Notes: generated from the sequence alone by a model not told the origin. Shown: positions 8,313 to 17,348, counted from the stretch's first letter. The stretch is 64,000 nucleotides of DNA from Fictibacillus fluitans (GCF_030418125.1 NZ_JAUHTR010000002.1:1-64000), one strand, 5' to 3'. Numbers and translations are program-made.

Positions 8313-10724
8313 TTATCTGAAATAATACTGATCCTGGAGGCTGATCCACCAGTGGCCGTCCGATTTTTCGGTAAAAAGGACAAGATATCGTCCTTTTATA
8401 TACGATAATGAATCCTTCGTCTCTTTCGCCGGCTTACTTTTCATCGCTTTTTTAATATCTTCTCGGGAGCTGTCGTACTGCACCTGCATTCGGTTGATTA
8501 CTCGGCTCATCCCGGAAGAAATGATGATCTGGTAGCCGCCATCCTTATAATAATAGTCGGTCCGCTTCTCATAATCTTTCACTTTCAGCGGCTTGCCATA
8601 AACGCTGTTGATGATCGTACGTTCCATCGGACCGCCAAGATAGTACTCCCTGACACCATTGATCATTCCGTCCTCAAATTGGCTGATTGTGTCATCATCC
8701 AGATCCACAATTGGCGTTTTTTGTTCCGTCGCCACAGCTTCATGTGCAGCGGCTATTTTCTCTTTTCGGTCAAAGTCCTCCGAAAACTTATGAACGGCAA
8801 AGAAACAAAAGCCCACAGCCACAGCAACGATAATGGCAGAAGCGGGATGAAAGTGCTTCTTTCTTCGCCACTGCAAATCTTCAATGGCCCTCTTCAGTCC
8901 CTCGAGCATAAGATTCACGCCAAAAATGGATACAGCGAAAAACAGGACAGGAATGACGAGAAGGTACGGACGAAGCATCATTTGCCGGTAATAGGAACCG
9001 ATGAGGCCGGACCACTCATTGGACATGGACTTCGGTAAAAAATCTCCGCCAAAGACCGTGTATTCTTCACGAACGGTGCCGCCAAAGAAAATTTCGAGCA
9101 GCCCGAGGTGTGCAAACAGAATAAGGACATACATGATTTGCTGAATATAGATGAACCACAATTTCGGCAGCATATGCGGGAGGATGTGCCTGGTAAACAC
9201 ATGAAAGCGGCTGCCCCCGAGCACTTTTGCGCTGGTTACAAACTCACGGTACGAAATCAGCTCCATTTCCGAGCCGATCATGACAGACACCGCTGGGACG
9301 GCAACAAGCGTTAATATCAGTATGTAAAAGGTGCCTTTTTCCCAGAACGTCAGTCCCTCTGAGAGAATAACCGTAAACAGAATAAAATAGCAGAGCAGCG
9401 CAACCGGTATGTAATGGGTGGAATCCACAAGCCCTTTGATCCACTCCTTCAACTTTTGATTCATGATGAAAAACAAATAACCGCCAACAAAGGATAGGAG
9501 AAGACGGGCCAGGCTGATGAAAAAGGCAAGTCCGAGCGTATACTTGGCACCTGACGCGATTTTATAAAGCAGTTCATATCCAAACTGGTCCGTGCCAAAC
9601 CAGAAACGGGAAGAGGGCTCGAATGGCGCGCGTTTAAGAGCGTTGAATCCGTCCTTGGCATAGAGGACCTGGGTTTGCAGGATCTTGTTGTCAAACGCAT
9701 AATTATGGATCAGGCTTATGACCAGAATGGAGCCGATAATGCAGAACCCTGCCACAAAGAGCGGCTGTGCCCCAACATATTGCAGCGGCCGGATGATTCG
9801 AACAAACACATGTTTCAGCATTCGCCATAACGGCTCCAGGTTCAGGCCCGATTGTGCCGCTGCGGTCGCTGCGGCCTCACTTTGCAGGGCCCACCGGCTG
9901 GTAAACCATGATCCGAGAGTGAAAAATGCATACATCGGAAGGAAAACGAGCAGGGAGGCGACGGTGAAAATGGACGGATCTCCGTGCTGGTATACAAAAT
10001 TGGTAATTCCGCGAATGTTGAACAAAATTTCAATGACAAGCAAATTTGAAAGCATGAACCATAGAATCATTTTAGACTGATGAAAAAAGTGAATGAGCGT
10101 ATTCGGCATGATGTGGTGAATCAGGATATAGAGCCGCGATAGCCCTTTGCTCCTTGCATTTTCGATGTAAGGTTCTTCCCACTCTTCCTCCATATGAAAC
10201 AGCAGAATGCGCAGGGAAAGGATGGTGGGCATCACGCTTAAACAGAGAATCGGGAGCGTGTACGGCTGTGAATCGCCATAAGCGACTACATCAAAAAGAA
10301 GCACATTGGTTTTTTTATAAATCCAGATAATCAAAAACTGGATCAGCACCGTAATTAAAATATCTGGAAAGGATTCAAACAGAAACAGAACCGACTTTGC
10401 TCCCCGGTACAATGATTTTGGAAGCAGGGAAATCAGGATGCTGAGCACGATCGCTGCGAAAAGGGCCAAAAAAAGTGCGGCAAACAGCACCGTCATGGAA
10501 TAGAGGTAAGGCTCCCACAGATCAGGAAAAAGGCCTCGCCGGGCAGCCTCTGATGAATAGGTAAGATCTCCCGGATGAGCCAGCTGACCCAGTAAAGCTT
10601 TCAATCCATCCGTATACTTGCTGAATTCAAAAGACGTTCCGTTAAAGGCAAACGGAATGGCCCCCATCAGCACAATGCCAATGATGGATGTAACAAATGT
10701 GATGAATATGCGTTTTATCAACAT
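8313..10724 (-). CDS. Fused double peptide-type ABC permease with extracytoplasmic C-terminal domain
   Basis: 803 residues, about twice a normal permease. Residues about 1-280 look like an OppB/DppB-type permease and about 310-620 like an OppC/DppC-type permease. Each half has its own cytoplasmic coupling loop (YIENARSKGLSRLYILIHHIMPN; FVTSAKVLGGSRFHVFTRHILPH). After a final membrane segment (about 645-665) comes a polar region of about 135 residues, probably outside the cell. No binding protein or ATPase lies nearby, so partner and substrate are unknown. It could be a transporter using distant subunits or a repurposed membrane protein. ATG start at 10724. Confidence 0.8.
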   Translation of the reverse strand: MLIKRIFITFVTSIIGIVLMGAIPFAFNGTSFEFSKYTDGLKALLGQLAHPGDLTYSSEAARRGLFPDLWEPYLYSMTVLFAALFLALFAAIVLSILISLLPKSLYRGAKSVLFLFESFPDILITVLIQFLIIWIYKKTNVLLFDVVAYGDSQPYTLPILCLSVMPTILSLRILLFHMEEEWEEPYIENARSKGLSRLYILIHHIMPNTLIHFFHQSKMILWFMLSNLLVIEILFNIRGITNFVYQHGDPSIFTVASLLVFLPMYAFFTLGSWFTSRWALQSEAAATAAAQSGLNLEPLWRMLKHVFVRIIRPLQYVGAQPLFVAGFCIIGSILVISLIHNYAFDNKILQTQVLYAKDGFNALKRAPFEPSSRFWFGTDQFGYELLYKIASGAKYTLGLAFFISLARLLLSFVGGYLFFIMNQKLKEWIKGLVDSTHYIPVALLCYFILFTVILSEGLTFWEKGTFYILILTLVAVPAVSVMIGSEMELISYREFVTSAKVLGGSRFHVFTRHILPHMLPKLWFIYIQQIMYVLILFAHLGLLEIFFGGTVREEYTVFGGDFLPKSMSNEWSGLIGSYYRQMMLRPYLLVIPVLFFAVSIFGVNLMLEGLKRAIEDLQWRRKKHFHPASAIIVAVAVGFCFFAVHKFSEDFDRKEKIAAAHEAVATEQKTPIVDLDDDTISQFEDGMINGVREYYLGGPMERTIINSVYGKPLKVKDYEKRTDYYYKDGGYQIIISSGMSRVINRMQVQYDSSREDIKKAMKSKPAKETKDSLSYIKGRYLVLFTEKSDGHWWISLQDQYYFR

Positions 10725-10936
10725 AAGATGAAATAAATCCCCCGTTCAAAAAGGTATATAAGGACACAGTGTATGAGTACCTCTCCCTACAATATGTTCC
10801 ATTAATTTACACTAATCTCCTTCTTTTGACGCGGGAGTTTTTACGTAAACAATTAATTGGTTTGGCGTATTGTCGAAAACTTACAACCTATTACCTGTAA
10901 GAATTGCTACAATTAGCCACTATTTATCTCAATATC

Positions 10937-10965
10937 TTGTGATAATCTAATAGTGAGTATATACA
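10937..10965 (+). promoter_or_regulatory. Probable sigma-A promoter of the rok-like gene
   Basis: TTGTGA (10937-10942), 17-bp spacer, TATACA (10960-10965), 25 bp before the start codon. The 265-bp divergent region 10725-10990 is otherwise AT-rich with no clear operator and should also hold the promoter of the minus-strand permease gene. Confidence 0.55.
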
Positions 10966-10990
10966 TACAGAAATATGGGGGGATTTTACA

Positions 10991-11536
10991 TTGTCTAGTG
11001 AAAAAGAAGCATTGCTTTTCCGATTACAGCAGATGGAGGAGAAGGAACGTTTTTTCATGAAAGAGCTTCAAAAGGAGAGAAATGAAATATATGACCGGCT
11101 GCGGGAGATCGACAGCCAGCCAAGCCTTTCCTCATTGAGTGCGTATAAAGAACCGGTGAAGGTGAGGGAAGAAGCTGCAGCTGCTGTAGACCCAGGAGTA
11201 CTGGAGGAGGAAGCGCCGGCCGCAGTTCCTGAAAAAGAAGAGGTGGTGGAGTCTTTACCCTCAGCAGGCAGCAGTTCTGCTGCAGCTGCTCCAAGACCAA
11301 AGGTTTCAAACGTCCAGGCCGTAAGAGATGTTCTGAAAGGCAGCCGCAAGAGTCTGACCATTTCAGAAATCAGACATGAACTGGACAAGCAATTCGGCCT
11401 GGCGCCAGCCAACCTGACGACCATCCTTTACAAGCTGAAAAAAGAAACAGATGCCATCACAAGCCCGGGCAGAGGTATGTACTTTTATCAGGAACCTGTA
11501 AACAAAGGATCCGAAGAGCTTCAAGAGGAAGAATAG
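10991..11536 (+). CDS. rok: Rok-like nucleoid-associated repressor
   Basis: 181 residues with the three-part layout of Bacillus Rok: an N-terminal coiled coil (EKEALLFRLQQMEEKE, then ERNEIYDRLREID) close to the Rok oligomerisation segment, a low-complexity Ala/Glu/Pro linker (about 55-105), and a C-terminal winged-helix region (about 110-170) ending in GRGMYFYQE. Rok binds AT-rich, often foreign, DNA and silences it. TTG start with a G-rich ribosome site (10977-10982). Homology is judged by eye from the N-terminus and architecture; the acidic linker differs from the charged, Gln-rich linker of B. subtilis Rok. Confidence 0.72.
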   Translation: MSSEKEALLFRLQQMEEKERFFMKELQKERNEIYDRLREIDSQPSLSSLSAYKEPVKVREEAAAAVDPGVLEEEAPAAVPEKEEVVESLPSAGSSSAAAAPRPKVSNVQAVRDVLKGSRKSLTISEIRHELDKQFGLAPANLTTILYKLKKETDAITSPGRGMYFYQEPVNKGSEELQEEE

Positions 11537-11547
11537 GAATGACGAGG

Positions 11548-11586
11548 GAAACCCCATGCTGACAGGTGCTGCATGGGGTTTCATCT
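11548..11586 (+). terminator. Rho-independent terminator of the rok-like gene
   Basis: GAAACCCCATGC / GCATGGGGTTTC, a 12-bp perfect stem with an 11-nt loop followed by a T-rich tail. Confidence 0.85.
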
Positions 11587-11590
11587 TTTC

Positions 11591-11725
11591 TGAAAATGAT
11601 GTGTTTGGTGAGTAATGAGTTAAAAACGGTGAGTAAAATTTGAATTTCCGAGAGTAAAGTCTTTAAAACGGCGAGTAAGCAAGGTATTTCCGGGAGTAAG
11701 CACAGGAAAACGGTGAGTAATCGTC
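11591..11725. repeat. 21-bp-period array, family B
   Basis: Six AGTAA cores start at 11611, 11632, 11653, 11674, 11695 and 11716, exactly 21 bp apart. The sequence before the core alternates between AAAACGG-type and TTTCCG-type, giving a 42-bp super-period. The leader TGAAAATGATGTG (11591-11603) matches the family A leader, and the first AGTA lies at the same distance from the leader as in family A. It sits between two terminators of convergent genes, so it is probably little transcribed. Confidence 0.85.
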
Positions 11726-11744
11726 AAAGTCTCCTGCCGGCAAA

Positions 11745-11776
11745 CAAAAAAAGCCGCCCGGGAGGACAGCTTTCTT
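11745..11776 (-). terminator. Terminator of the LytR-CpsA-Psr gene
   Basis: On the minus strand AAAGCTGTCC pairs with GGGCGGCTTT (two G-T pairs), followed by a run of T. Confidence 0.75.
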
Positions 11777-11782
11777 CGTGTT

Positions 11783-12724
11783 CTATGAAGAAATCTCCAA
11801 TTGTTCCTTCAGCATGGTGTGGATGCGGGTGCGTTCTTCGTCAGGGACGATCAGGTAATAGATGCCGTTGATCATTTGGCCGTTTCCTTTGACCTCTACG
11901 CTTTCCACGTTGTTGCGGGCACCTTTGTATTTGGACTGGATGTCTTTCATTTCATCAAAGGTCATGTTTGTTTTCACGTTGGATCCGATCACGTTCAAGA
12001 TGTCGCCCATTTTTGTTACGGAAGAAACCTGGGCTCCTTCGTTCACAATTGCTGAGATGACCTGGCGCTGGCGCTCGTTACGGCCAAAGTCGCCCTGGGG
12101 GTCTTCTTTTCTCATACGGGTGTAGGCCAATGCTTCTTTACCGCTCAGCTTCAATTCACCTTTCGGAAAGTTAAAGCCATCGTATTTAAACGCGAGACGC
12201 TGGTTGTTGACGGTCACACCGCCAAGCGCATCCACCAGACCCTGGAAGCTTTCCATGTTAACTTTTACATAATAGTCGACCGGAACATCAAGAAAGTTTT
12301 CCACCGTCTTGATGGCCATCTTTTCTCCGCCAAACGCGTACGCGTGGTTAATCTTGTCTTCTGTCCCTTTTCCAACCATCTCGGTGCGCGTGTCACGCGG
12401 AATGCTGGTCATTACCATTTTGTTTGTTTTCGGATTGACGGTAACCAAAATCAATGTGTCGGAGCGGCCGCGGTCGCCCTGCCGTTCGTCGACCCCGAGA
12501 ATCAGGATGGAAAGCGGGTCGCCTTCTCCTGGTGCCAGTTTGCCGCTTCGCTTGTCTGAACCACTCCAAGCAGAACCTTCGTGCATTTTGTTGGCTGTGC
12601 TTTTAACAGAACCATAGACATAGTAAATTCCGCCTGCGGCTATCAGCACAATTACCCCTATAACGATCATCGCAATCTTGAAACCAGAGCGCTTCTTCTT
12701 GCGCTTTCCTGAACGAGTGTCCAT
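11783..12724 (-). CDS. LytR-CpsA-Psr (LCP) family cell-wall ligase
   Basis: About 313 residues. Basic cytoplasmic N-terminus (KRKKKRSGFK), one membrane anchor (about 13-37), then the extracellular LCP domain. Conserved LCP signatures include ILGVDER, RSDTLILVTVNP, SIPRDTR and GRNERQRQV. LCP enzymes transfer teichoic-acid or other glycopolymers from lipid carriers to peptidoglycan. Start at 12724 is chosen because an AGAGGTTG ribosome site precedes it; the in-frame ATG at 12769 has none. Monocistronic, with its own terminator. Confidence 0.9.
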   Translation of the reverse strand: MDTRSGKRKKKRSGFKIAMIVIGVIVLIAAGGIYYVYGSVKSTANKMHEGSAWSGSDKRSGKLAPGEGDPLSILILGVDERQGDRGRSDTLILVTVNPKTNKMVMTSIPRDTRTEMVGKGTEDKINHAYAFGGEKMAIKTVENFLDVPVDYYVKVNMESFQGLVDALGGVTVNNQRLAFKYDGFNFPKGELKLSGKEALAYTRMRKEDPQGDFGRNERQRQVISAIVNEGAQVSSVTKMGDILNVIGSNVKTNMTFDEMKDIQSKYKGARNNVESVEVKGNGQMINGIYYLIVPDEERTRIHTMLKEQLEISS

Positions 12725-12875
12725 TTTATCAACCTCTTCTTTATTAGTAACAGCTAAAATTCCTGGCATAGTAATATCGGATTAAATGCAATTTCTTTTA
12801 TAATATAACAGAAAATTACAAGTTTGCTAGAGAATATTTAAAGATTGGTACAGCAAAAATTTTATTTGCACACGA

Positions 12876-12909
12876 AAAAAGCCGACTCTCACTATGAGAA
12901 TCGGCTTAG
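12876..12909 (-). terminator. Terminator of the SleB-like gene
   Basis: Minus strand TAAGCCGATTCTCA / TGAGAGTCGGCTTT with a 3-nt loop and one mismatch, then a T run. Confidence 0.85.
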
Positions 12910-12919
12910 GTATAAATAA

Positions 12920-13537
12920 TTATTTAGCGAAAATATGATTGCCGATGCGTGTAACACTTTGACGTGTGAAAATCCACTGGTTGGTTGCGGTATTAGGATT
13001 ATAGTAGAAAACAGAACCATATGTAGGATCCCAGCCTTTTAAAGCATCAACGACTGCACGATAGGAATCGCTGCCGGGAGACAGATTGTATTGGCCGTCA
13101 TGAACGGCGGTAAAGGCGTTTGTCTGGTTGACCACACTGTAGGCGTCCTTTGGAAAACGGCGGTCTCCCAAGCGGTTCAGGATCACGGCAGCAACAGCGA
13201 CTTTTCCAATATAAGATTCTCCGCGTGCTTCTCCGTTGACCACCCTTGCCATAATGTCCAGATCATTTAATTTTCTCAATGTTTTAGGGCCGGCTACACC
13301 ATCAGGAACAAGACCGGCAGCCTGTTGGAAGTTTGCCACGGAGTTTTTGGTAAGAGGACCAAAATATCCGGTTACCGGGCCATTAAAATAGCCGGCATTT
13401 TTCATAGTGTGCTGCAGGGCGGTTACTTCACGGCCGGAACTTCCTTTTCCCAGCATTTGAGCGTACGACAAGCTTGGTGCGGCTACTAGTGCGAACCCAA
13501 TGACGACTAAAACTGCAATTCTTTTTACAATTTTCAT
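12920..13537 (-). CDS. sleB: SleB-like spore cortex-lytic enzyme
   Basis: About 205 residues. Signal peptide (about 1-27, ending LSYAQ), one peptidoglycan-binding_1 domain (about 32-88, GSSGREVTALQHTMKNAGYF), then a hydrolase_2 (SleB/CwlJ) catalytic domain (about 92-205). Catalytic-region signatures include ARVVNGEARGE, VAAVILNR and YNPNTA. Such lytic transglycosylases degrade spore cortex during germination. No ypeB follows, which is the usual partner of true sleB, so this may be a paralogue. A TTG three bases upstream (13540) is an alternative start with the same GAGAGGTG ribosome site. Confidence 0.85.
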   Translation of the reverse strand: MKIVKRIAVLVVIGFALVAAPSLSYAQMLGKGSSGREVTALQHTMKNAGYFNGPVTGYFGPLTKNSVANFQQAAGLVPDGVAGPKTLRKLNDLDIMARVVNGEARGESYIGKVAVAAVILNRLGDRRFPKDAYSVVNQTNAFTAVHDGQYNLSPGSDSYRAVVDALKGWDPTYGSVFYYNPNTATNQWIFTRQSVTRIGNHIFAK

Positions 13538-13775
13538 CAATCTACTTCACCTCTCGCTATTTTTTTACGCTACCGTTTCACAGTAACAGACAAATTATAC
13601 TATAAAATCCAACTTTAGGTTTATTTTGGAATGAGCAGGAAGTACTTTTTTTCTTTTTATCCAGGGACCCAGGCACTATTTACCACGACAACGGAGGCAG
13701 GAAATGGTAATCATTACTTTTTTGCTGTAGGCTTAATTGCAAAGAACGATTAAATGATAAAAAGCAGGTGATTAA

Positions 13776-14861
13776 ATGGTTCATCCTATTCGTTTTAGTA
13801 TCATTGGCGGAGGGAGTTTTCGGGCACTGTACTATTTGCGGATCGCCCGGATGCTTCCACAGAAATTTCACATTGCCGGAATGGTTGTACGGGATGAAAC
13901 AAAAGGGCGGGAGCTGGAGGAGCGGTGGAACGTAAGAACCTACCGTAACCTTGAGCAGCTTCTGCAAAGTGAACATCCTGATTTTGTGGTTACATCGGTT
14001 ACCGGCAGTGTAAACGCCAGGTATGTATTGGAACTTGGAGATATGGATATCCCCGTTTTAACTGAGACTCCGCCTGGCAGCACGCTTCAGGAGCTGTATA
14101 CGCTTCACGATGAACTGACATTGAAAAAGAAAAAAATCCAGGTCGCCGAGCAATATCATCTGCATCCACTCCATGCGGCACGTCTTTCCCTCATTCAGTC
14201 GGGAATGCTGGGCAAGGTAACAGAGACAACTGTATCCATTTCCCATTTTTATCACGGTGTAAGCCTGATTCGTAAAATGCTTGGGATTACGTTTGAAGAT
14301 GCAGAGATTACCGCAAAGCGATTTACCACCTCCATCCTGGCCGGACCTGGACGGGAAGGTCCTCCAAAAGAGGAGAAACTGATTACAGCCGAACGCGATC
14401 TCGCCTGGCTTCAGTTTGGTGAAAAACTGGGTATCTATGATTTTACGAAAGACCAGCACCGCTCATGGATCCGTTCCAATCATCTGTCAGTGAGAGGAAC
14501 AAAGGGTGAGCTCTTTGACGAGCGCATCAGTGTTCTCACAGACTATCAGACACCGCTTCCTCTCACGTTCCAGCGGGTCAACAAGGGTGAACAGGAAAAT
14601 CAGGAAGGATATTATCTCGATGGAATCCTTGCGGGTGAGCGCTGGGTCTATAAAAACCCGTTTTCGCCCGCCAGGCTGTATGACGATGAGATCGCCATTG
14701 CCACCTGTTTGCAAAAGATGGCGGACTACGTTACAGGCGGACCGAATTTTTACAGTCTGCAGGAAGCCTCACAAGATCATTATCTGGGTCTCATGATCCA
14801 GGAGGCCATTGAGACGGGCCAAACGGTGATGACGTCCAAACAGCCATGGAGTGAAGAATGA
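13776..14861 (+). CDS. Gfo/Idh/MocA-family oxidoreductase
   Basis: 361 residues. N-terminal Rossmann fold with a dinucleotide-binding motif (FSIIGGGSFRALY, about residues 7-19), followed by the family's second signature (ETPPGSTLQEL, the counterpart of EKPxA) and a C-terminal substrate domain beginning near AEQYHLHPLH. These enzymes oxidise or reduce sugars, inositols or sugar nucleotides with NAD(P). The usual Lys of the EKP motif is replaced by Thr (TETPP), so the catalytic role is uncertain. The 235-bp upstream region 13541-13775 shows no clear regulatory site beyond the ribosome site. Confidence 0.82.
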   Translation: MVHPIRFSIIGGGSFRALYYLRIARMLPQKFHIAGMVVRDETKGRELEERWNVRTYRNLEQLLQSEHPDFVVTSVTGSVNARYVLELGDMDIPVLTETPPGSTLQELYTLHDELTLKKKKIQVAEQYHLHPLHAARLSLIQSGMLGKVTETTVSISHFYHGVSLIRKMLGITFEDAEITAKRFTTSILAGPGREGPPKEEKLITAERDLAWLQFGEKLGIYDFTKDQHRSWIRSNHLSVRGTKGELFDERISVLTDYQTPLPLTFQRVNKGEQENQEGYYLDGILAGERWVYKNPFSPARLYDDEIAIATCLQKMADYVTGGPNFYSLQEASQDHYLGLMIQEAIETGQTVMTSKQPWSEE

Positions 14862-14876
14862 TCACCTCATGTAAGA

Positions 14877-14908
14877 AGCCAGGCCGCTTAAATGGCCTGG
14901 CTGTTCTT
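14877..14908. terminator. Bidirectional terminator between convergent genes
   Basis: AGCCAGGCC / GGCCTGGCT stem with an 8-nt loop, T-rich tail on the plus strand. It abuts the stop of the dehydrogenase gene on the minus strand. Confidence 0.8.
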
Positions 14909-15888
14909 TACTTCAATACTCCTTTTAGTTCACTGACTACGGCCGATGGCTCCTTGCCGGTTATGGCCGCAACCAAATTCTCAGCGGCAAGCATGGCCAT
15001 ATCAAACCTCGTCAGGTAGGTGGCTGATCCGATATGAGGAAGAGTCACCACATTCGGCAGCTTCAGCAGCGGGTTGGTTGGCGATACCGGTTCCTGGTCG
15101 AAGACGTCGAGGCCGGCGGCAAGAATTTCCCCGTTTTGAAGGGCTTCTGTCAGTGCCTGTTCGTCCACCGTCTGTCCGCGCGATGTGTTAATAAAAATGG
15201 CCGACTTTTTCATTTGGGAAAATTGCTCACGGCCCATCAGATGCTTCGTTTCCTCAGTAAACGGAACCATCAGCAGCACAAAATCCGATTTCTGCAGCAG
15301 CTCTTCCTGTGAAACATAGGACGCATCCAGTTCCTTTTCTGTTTTTGGCTTTCGGTGGCGGTTGTGATACAAAATGTCCATGTTGAACCCAAATTTTGCG
15401 CGGCGGCCGATCGCCTCCCCAATTCTTCCCATGCCGATGATGCCCAGTGTTTTGCCGTGGACGTCCACCCCAAACAGCGGCTCATCACCTTTTTTCTCCC
15501 ATTTTCCTTCCTTCACGAGCTTGTCGAGTTCAGGCACACGGCGGGCGGCAGACAGCATGAGTGCGAGGGCAAGGTCAGCCACGGTCTCGTTCAGCACGTC
15601 CGGTGTGTTGGTACCGATGATGTTTCTTCGCTTCATGGCATCGGTATCAAAATTGTTGTAGCCGACGGAGATGTTGCTCACCACTTTTAAATGGGGAGCA
15701 TGATCTAAGAGCTCATCATTAATCTTTTCCCCGGTAATCAGCAGTCCCTCTGCTTCTCCCAGCTTTGTCAGCAGCTCGCTCCGGGTGATCGGCTCCGAGC
15801 TTTCCCATTTATCGTAGAAGCAGTGCTCGGCAATATAGTTTTCTACTTCTTCTGGTACAGGTTTTGCCAGGTAAACATACGGTTTCAA
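14908..15888 (-). CDS. D-2-hydroxyacid dehydrogenase (2-ketogluconate/glyoxylate reductase type)
   Basis: 326 residues, D-isomer-specific 2-hydroxyacid dehydrogenase. The Rossmann motif is LGIIGMGRIGEAIGRR (about 147-162). The catalytic set is visible: Arg in NTSRGQ, Glu in FDQEP and His in LPHIGS. Closest by eye to the YvcT/GhrB group, which reduces glyoxylate, hydroxypyruvate and 2-ketogluconate. It follows an MFS acid-sugar transporter by 15 bp and is likely co-transcribed, which favours a 2-keto-sugar-acid substrate (inference). Confidence 0.88.
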   Translation of the reverse strand: MKPYVYLAKPVPEEVENYIAEHCFYDKWESSEPITRSELLTKLGEAEGLLITGEKINDELLDHAPHLKVVSNISVGYNNFDTDAMKRRNIIGTNTPDVLNETVADLALALMLSAARRVPELDKLVKEGKWEKKGDEPLFGVDVHGKTLGIIGMGRIGEAIGRRAKFGFNMDILYHNRHRKPKTEKELDASYVSQEELLQKSDFVLLMVPFTEETKHLMGREQFSQMKKSAIFINTSRGQTVDEQALTEALQNGEILAAGLDVFDQEPVSPTNPLLKLPNVVTLPHIGSATYLTRFDMAMLAAENLVAAITGKEPSAVVSELKGVLK

Positions 15889-15903
15889 TGGTGTTCCTCC
15901 TTT

Positions 15904-17208
15904 TTAGTTTTCAATCGGTTTGTTCACGATGAACCAGTAGCACAAGGCCGCACAGCCCGCAATTACGCCTCCGGAAATAAAGGCAAGGGAGTAGGAGCCG
16001 GTCTTGTCGACGATCAGGCCAGCGATGACAGGAGAAAATGCGCCGCCAAAATATCCGCCGAAGTTTTGAATAGATCCGACAGAAGCGACCATGGACGGCG
16101 GGGCAATGTCCCCGGCAAGTGCCCAGGCACTGCCAGTCATCGCTGAAATAAAGCAAAGTGCAAGAGTAAGCAAGGCGATGGTCATGGCAAGGCTCTCCAC
16201 GAACGGAACAGCACACACGACGACAGCAGCACAAATGGCACTGATACTGATGGCGATGCGCTTTGCCTTGATCGGAGTGGTCATTTCTTTATCTACCATC
16301 TTTTTCGTCAGGTAGCCTCCGAAAATGTTGCCGAAGATGCCGCCAACCCAAGGAATACCCGCATAGATTCCCAGTTCTTTTAGTGTAACACCATGAACAT
16401 CTGTCAGGAACAAGGGAAGGAAGACAAGGAAGATGTTCCAGATCCAGATGGTGCAGAAAAAGCCGAGAATCATGCCCCACACACTCCGGTATTTGAAAAG
16501 CTCTCTCCATTTGATTTTGGAGGTTTGGAGGCTTTGTTCAGAACCAGCCCCATCCGTCCGGATATAGTCAAGTTCCTGCTTGGTCAGCTTGCGGCTTTGC
16601 TCAGGATTTTTATAAAAGATGTAGAACCCGATGGCGAAGATGATGCCCAGCACACCGGTGATGTAAAAGAGGGCTCTCCAGCCAAACGTAACCATGATGA
16701 AGACGAGCAAAGGAGGAGCAATGGCAGGGCCCCATTTGGAGGAAGAGTCCCAAATCCCTGTTGCCAGTCCGCGTTCCTTTTTCGGAAACCAATAAGACGT
16801 AATCTTTGCCATCGTCGGAAAGCACGGCGCTTCACCGACACCGAGCAAAAGACGTGCGAAAATAAACGAACCCATCTTGGATACGGCGCCTGTCAGCATC
16901 GTCGCGCCGCTCCACCAAATCAGCGCAAGCGTATACACTTTTTTCGTTCCGAACCGGTCGATCAGCCAGCCGGCCGGAAGCTGCATGAGGGCATAACTCC
17001 ACGAAAAAACAGTACCCAGAAGTCCGATTTCCGTCGCAGTCAGCCCCAGCTCTTTCATCATTTGCGGGGCAGCGATTGAAAGGTTTGCGCGGTCCAGATA
17101 GTTAATAATTCCCCCAATTAACAGCCAGATAACGACCGTCCAACGAAACTTCTTTGCCAGATTGGCGGTCCTTACCGGCTTTGTTTGCAGATTTGCATCC
17201 ATAGCCAT
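15904..17208 (-). CDS. MFS transporter, anion:cation symporter family (sugar acid/hexuronate type)
   Basis: 434 residues with 12 hydrophobic segments. Early signatures NYLDRANLSIAAPQM and GWLIDRFGTKKVY are typical of the GudP/ExuT/phthalate-type ACS family, whose members import glucarate, galactonate, hexuronates or 2-ketogluconate with protons. ATG at 17208 follows GGAGGG (17215-17220) with 6-nt spacing. Operon with the hydroxyacid dehydrogenase downstream; together they look like uptake and reduction of a sugar acid. A cre-like site lies in the leader. Confidence 0.88.
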   Translation of the reverse strand: MAMDANLQTKPVRTANLAKKFRWTVVIWLLIGGIINYLDRANLSIAAPQMMKELGLTATEIGLLGTVFSWSYALMQLPAGWLIDRFGTKKVYTLALIWWSGATMLTGAVSKMGSFIFARLLLGVGEAPCFPTMAKITSYWFPKKERGLATGIWDSSSKWGPAIAPPLLVFIMVTFGWRALFYITGVLGIIFAIGFYIFYKNPEQSRKLTKQELDYIRTDGAGSEQSLQTSKIKWRELFKYRSVWGMILGFFCTIWIWNIFLVFLPLFLTDVHGVTLKELGIYAGIPWVGGIFGNIFGGYLTKKMVDKEMTTPIKAKRIAISISAICAAVVVCAVPFVESLAMTIALLTLALCFISAMTGSAWALAGDIAPPSMVASVGSIQNFGGYFGGAFSPVIAGLIVDKTGSYSLAFISGGVIAGCAALCYWFIVNKPIEN

Positions 17209-17247
17209 ACCTATCCCTCCTAGAATTATTTATTAAAACGCCTTAAT

Positions 17248-17261
17248 TGGCAGCGCTTTCA
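17248..17261 (-). promoter_or_regulatory. cre-like site in the leader of the MFS operon
   Basis: Minus strand TGAAAGCGCTGCCA matches TGWAANCGNTNWCA with one mismatch. It lies downstream of the predicted promoter, so CcpA could act as a roadblock. Confidence 0.6.
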
Positions 17262-17319
17262 AACCATGAAAAGCAAAGGTATTCTTCTGTCAGGACAAGG
17301 ATGCACATCCTCAAAAGTT

Positions 17320-17348
17320 TTATAATGTAAAACTAAGTTTTTATACAA
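17320..17348 (-). promoter_or_regulatory. Possible promoter of the MFS/dehydrogenase operon
   Basis: Minus strand TTGTAT, 17-bp spacer, TTATAA. The two hexamers deviate from consensus at two positions each, so the call is moderate. Confidence 0.45.
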
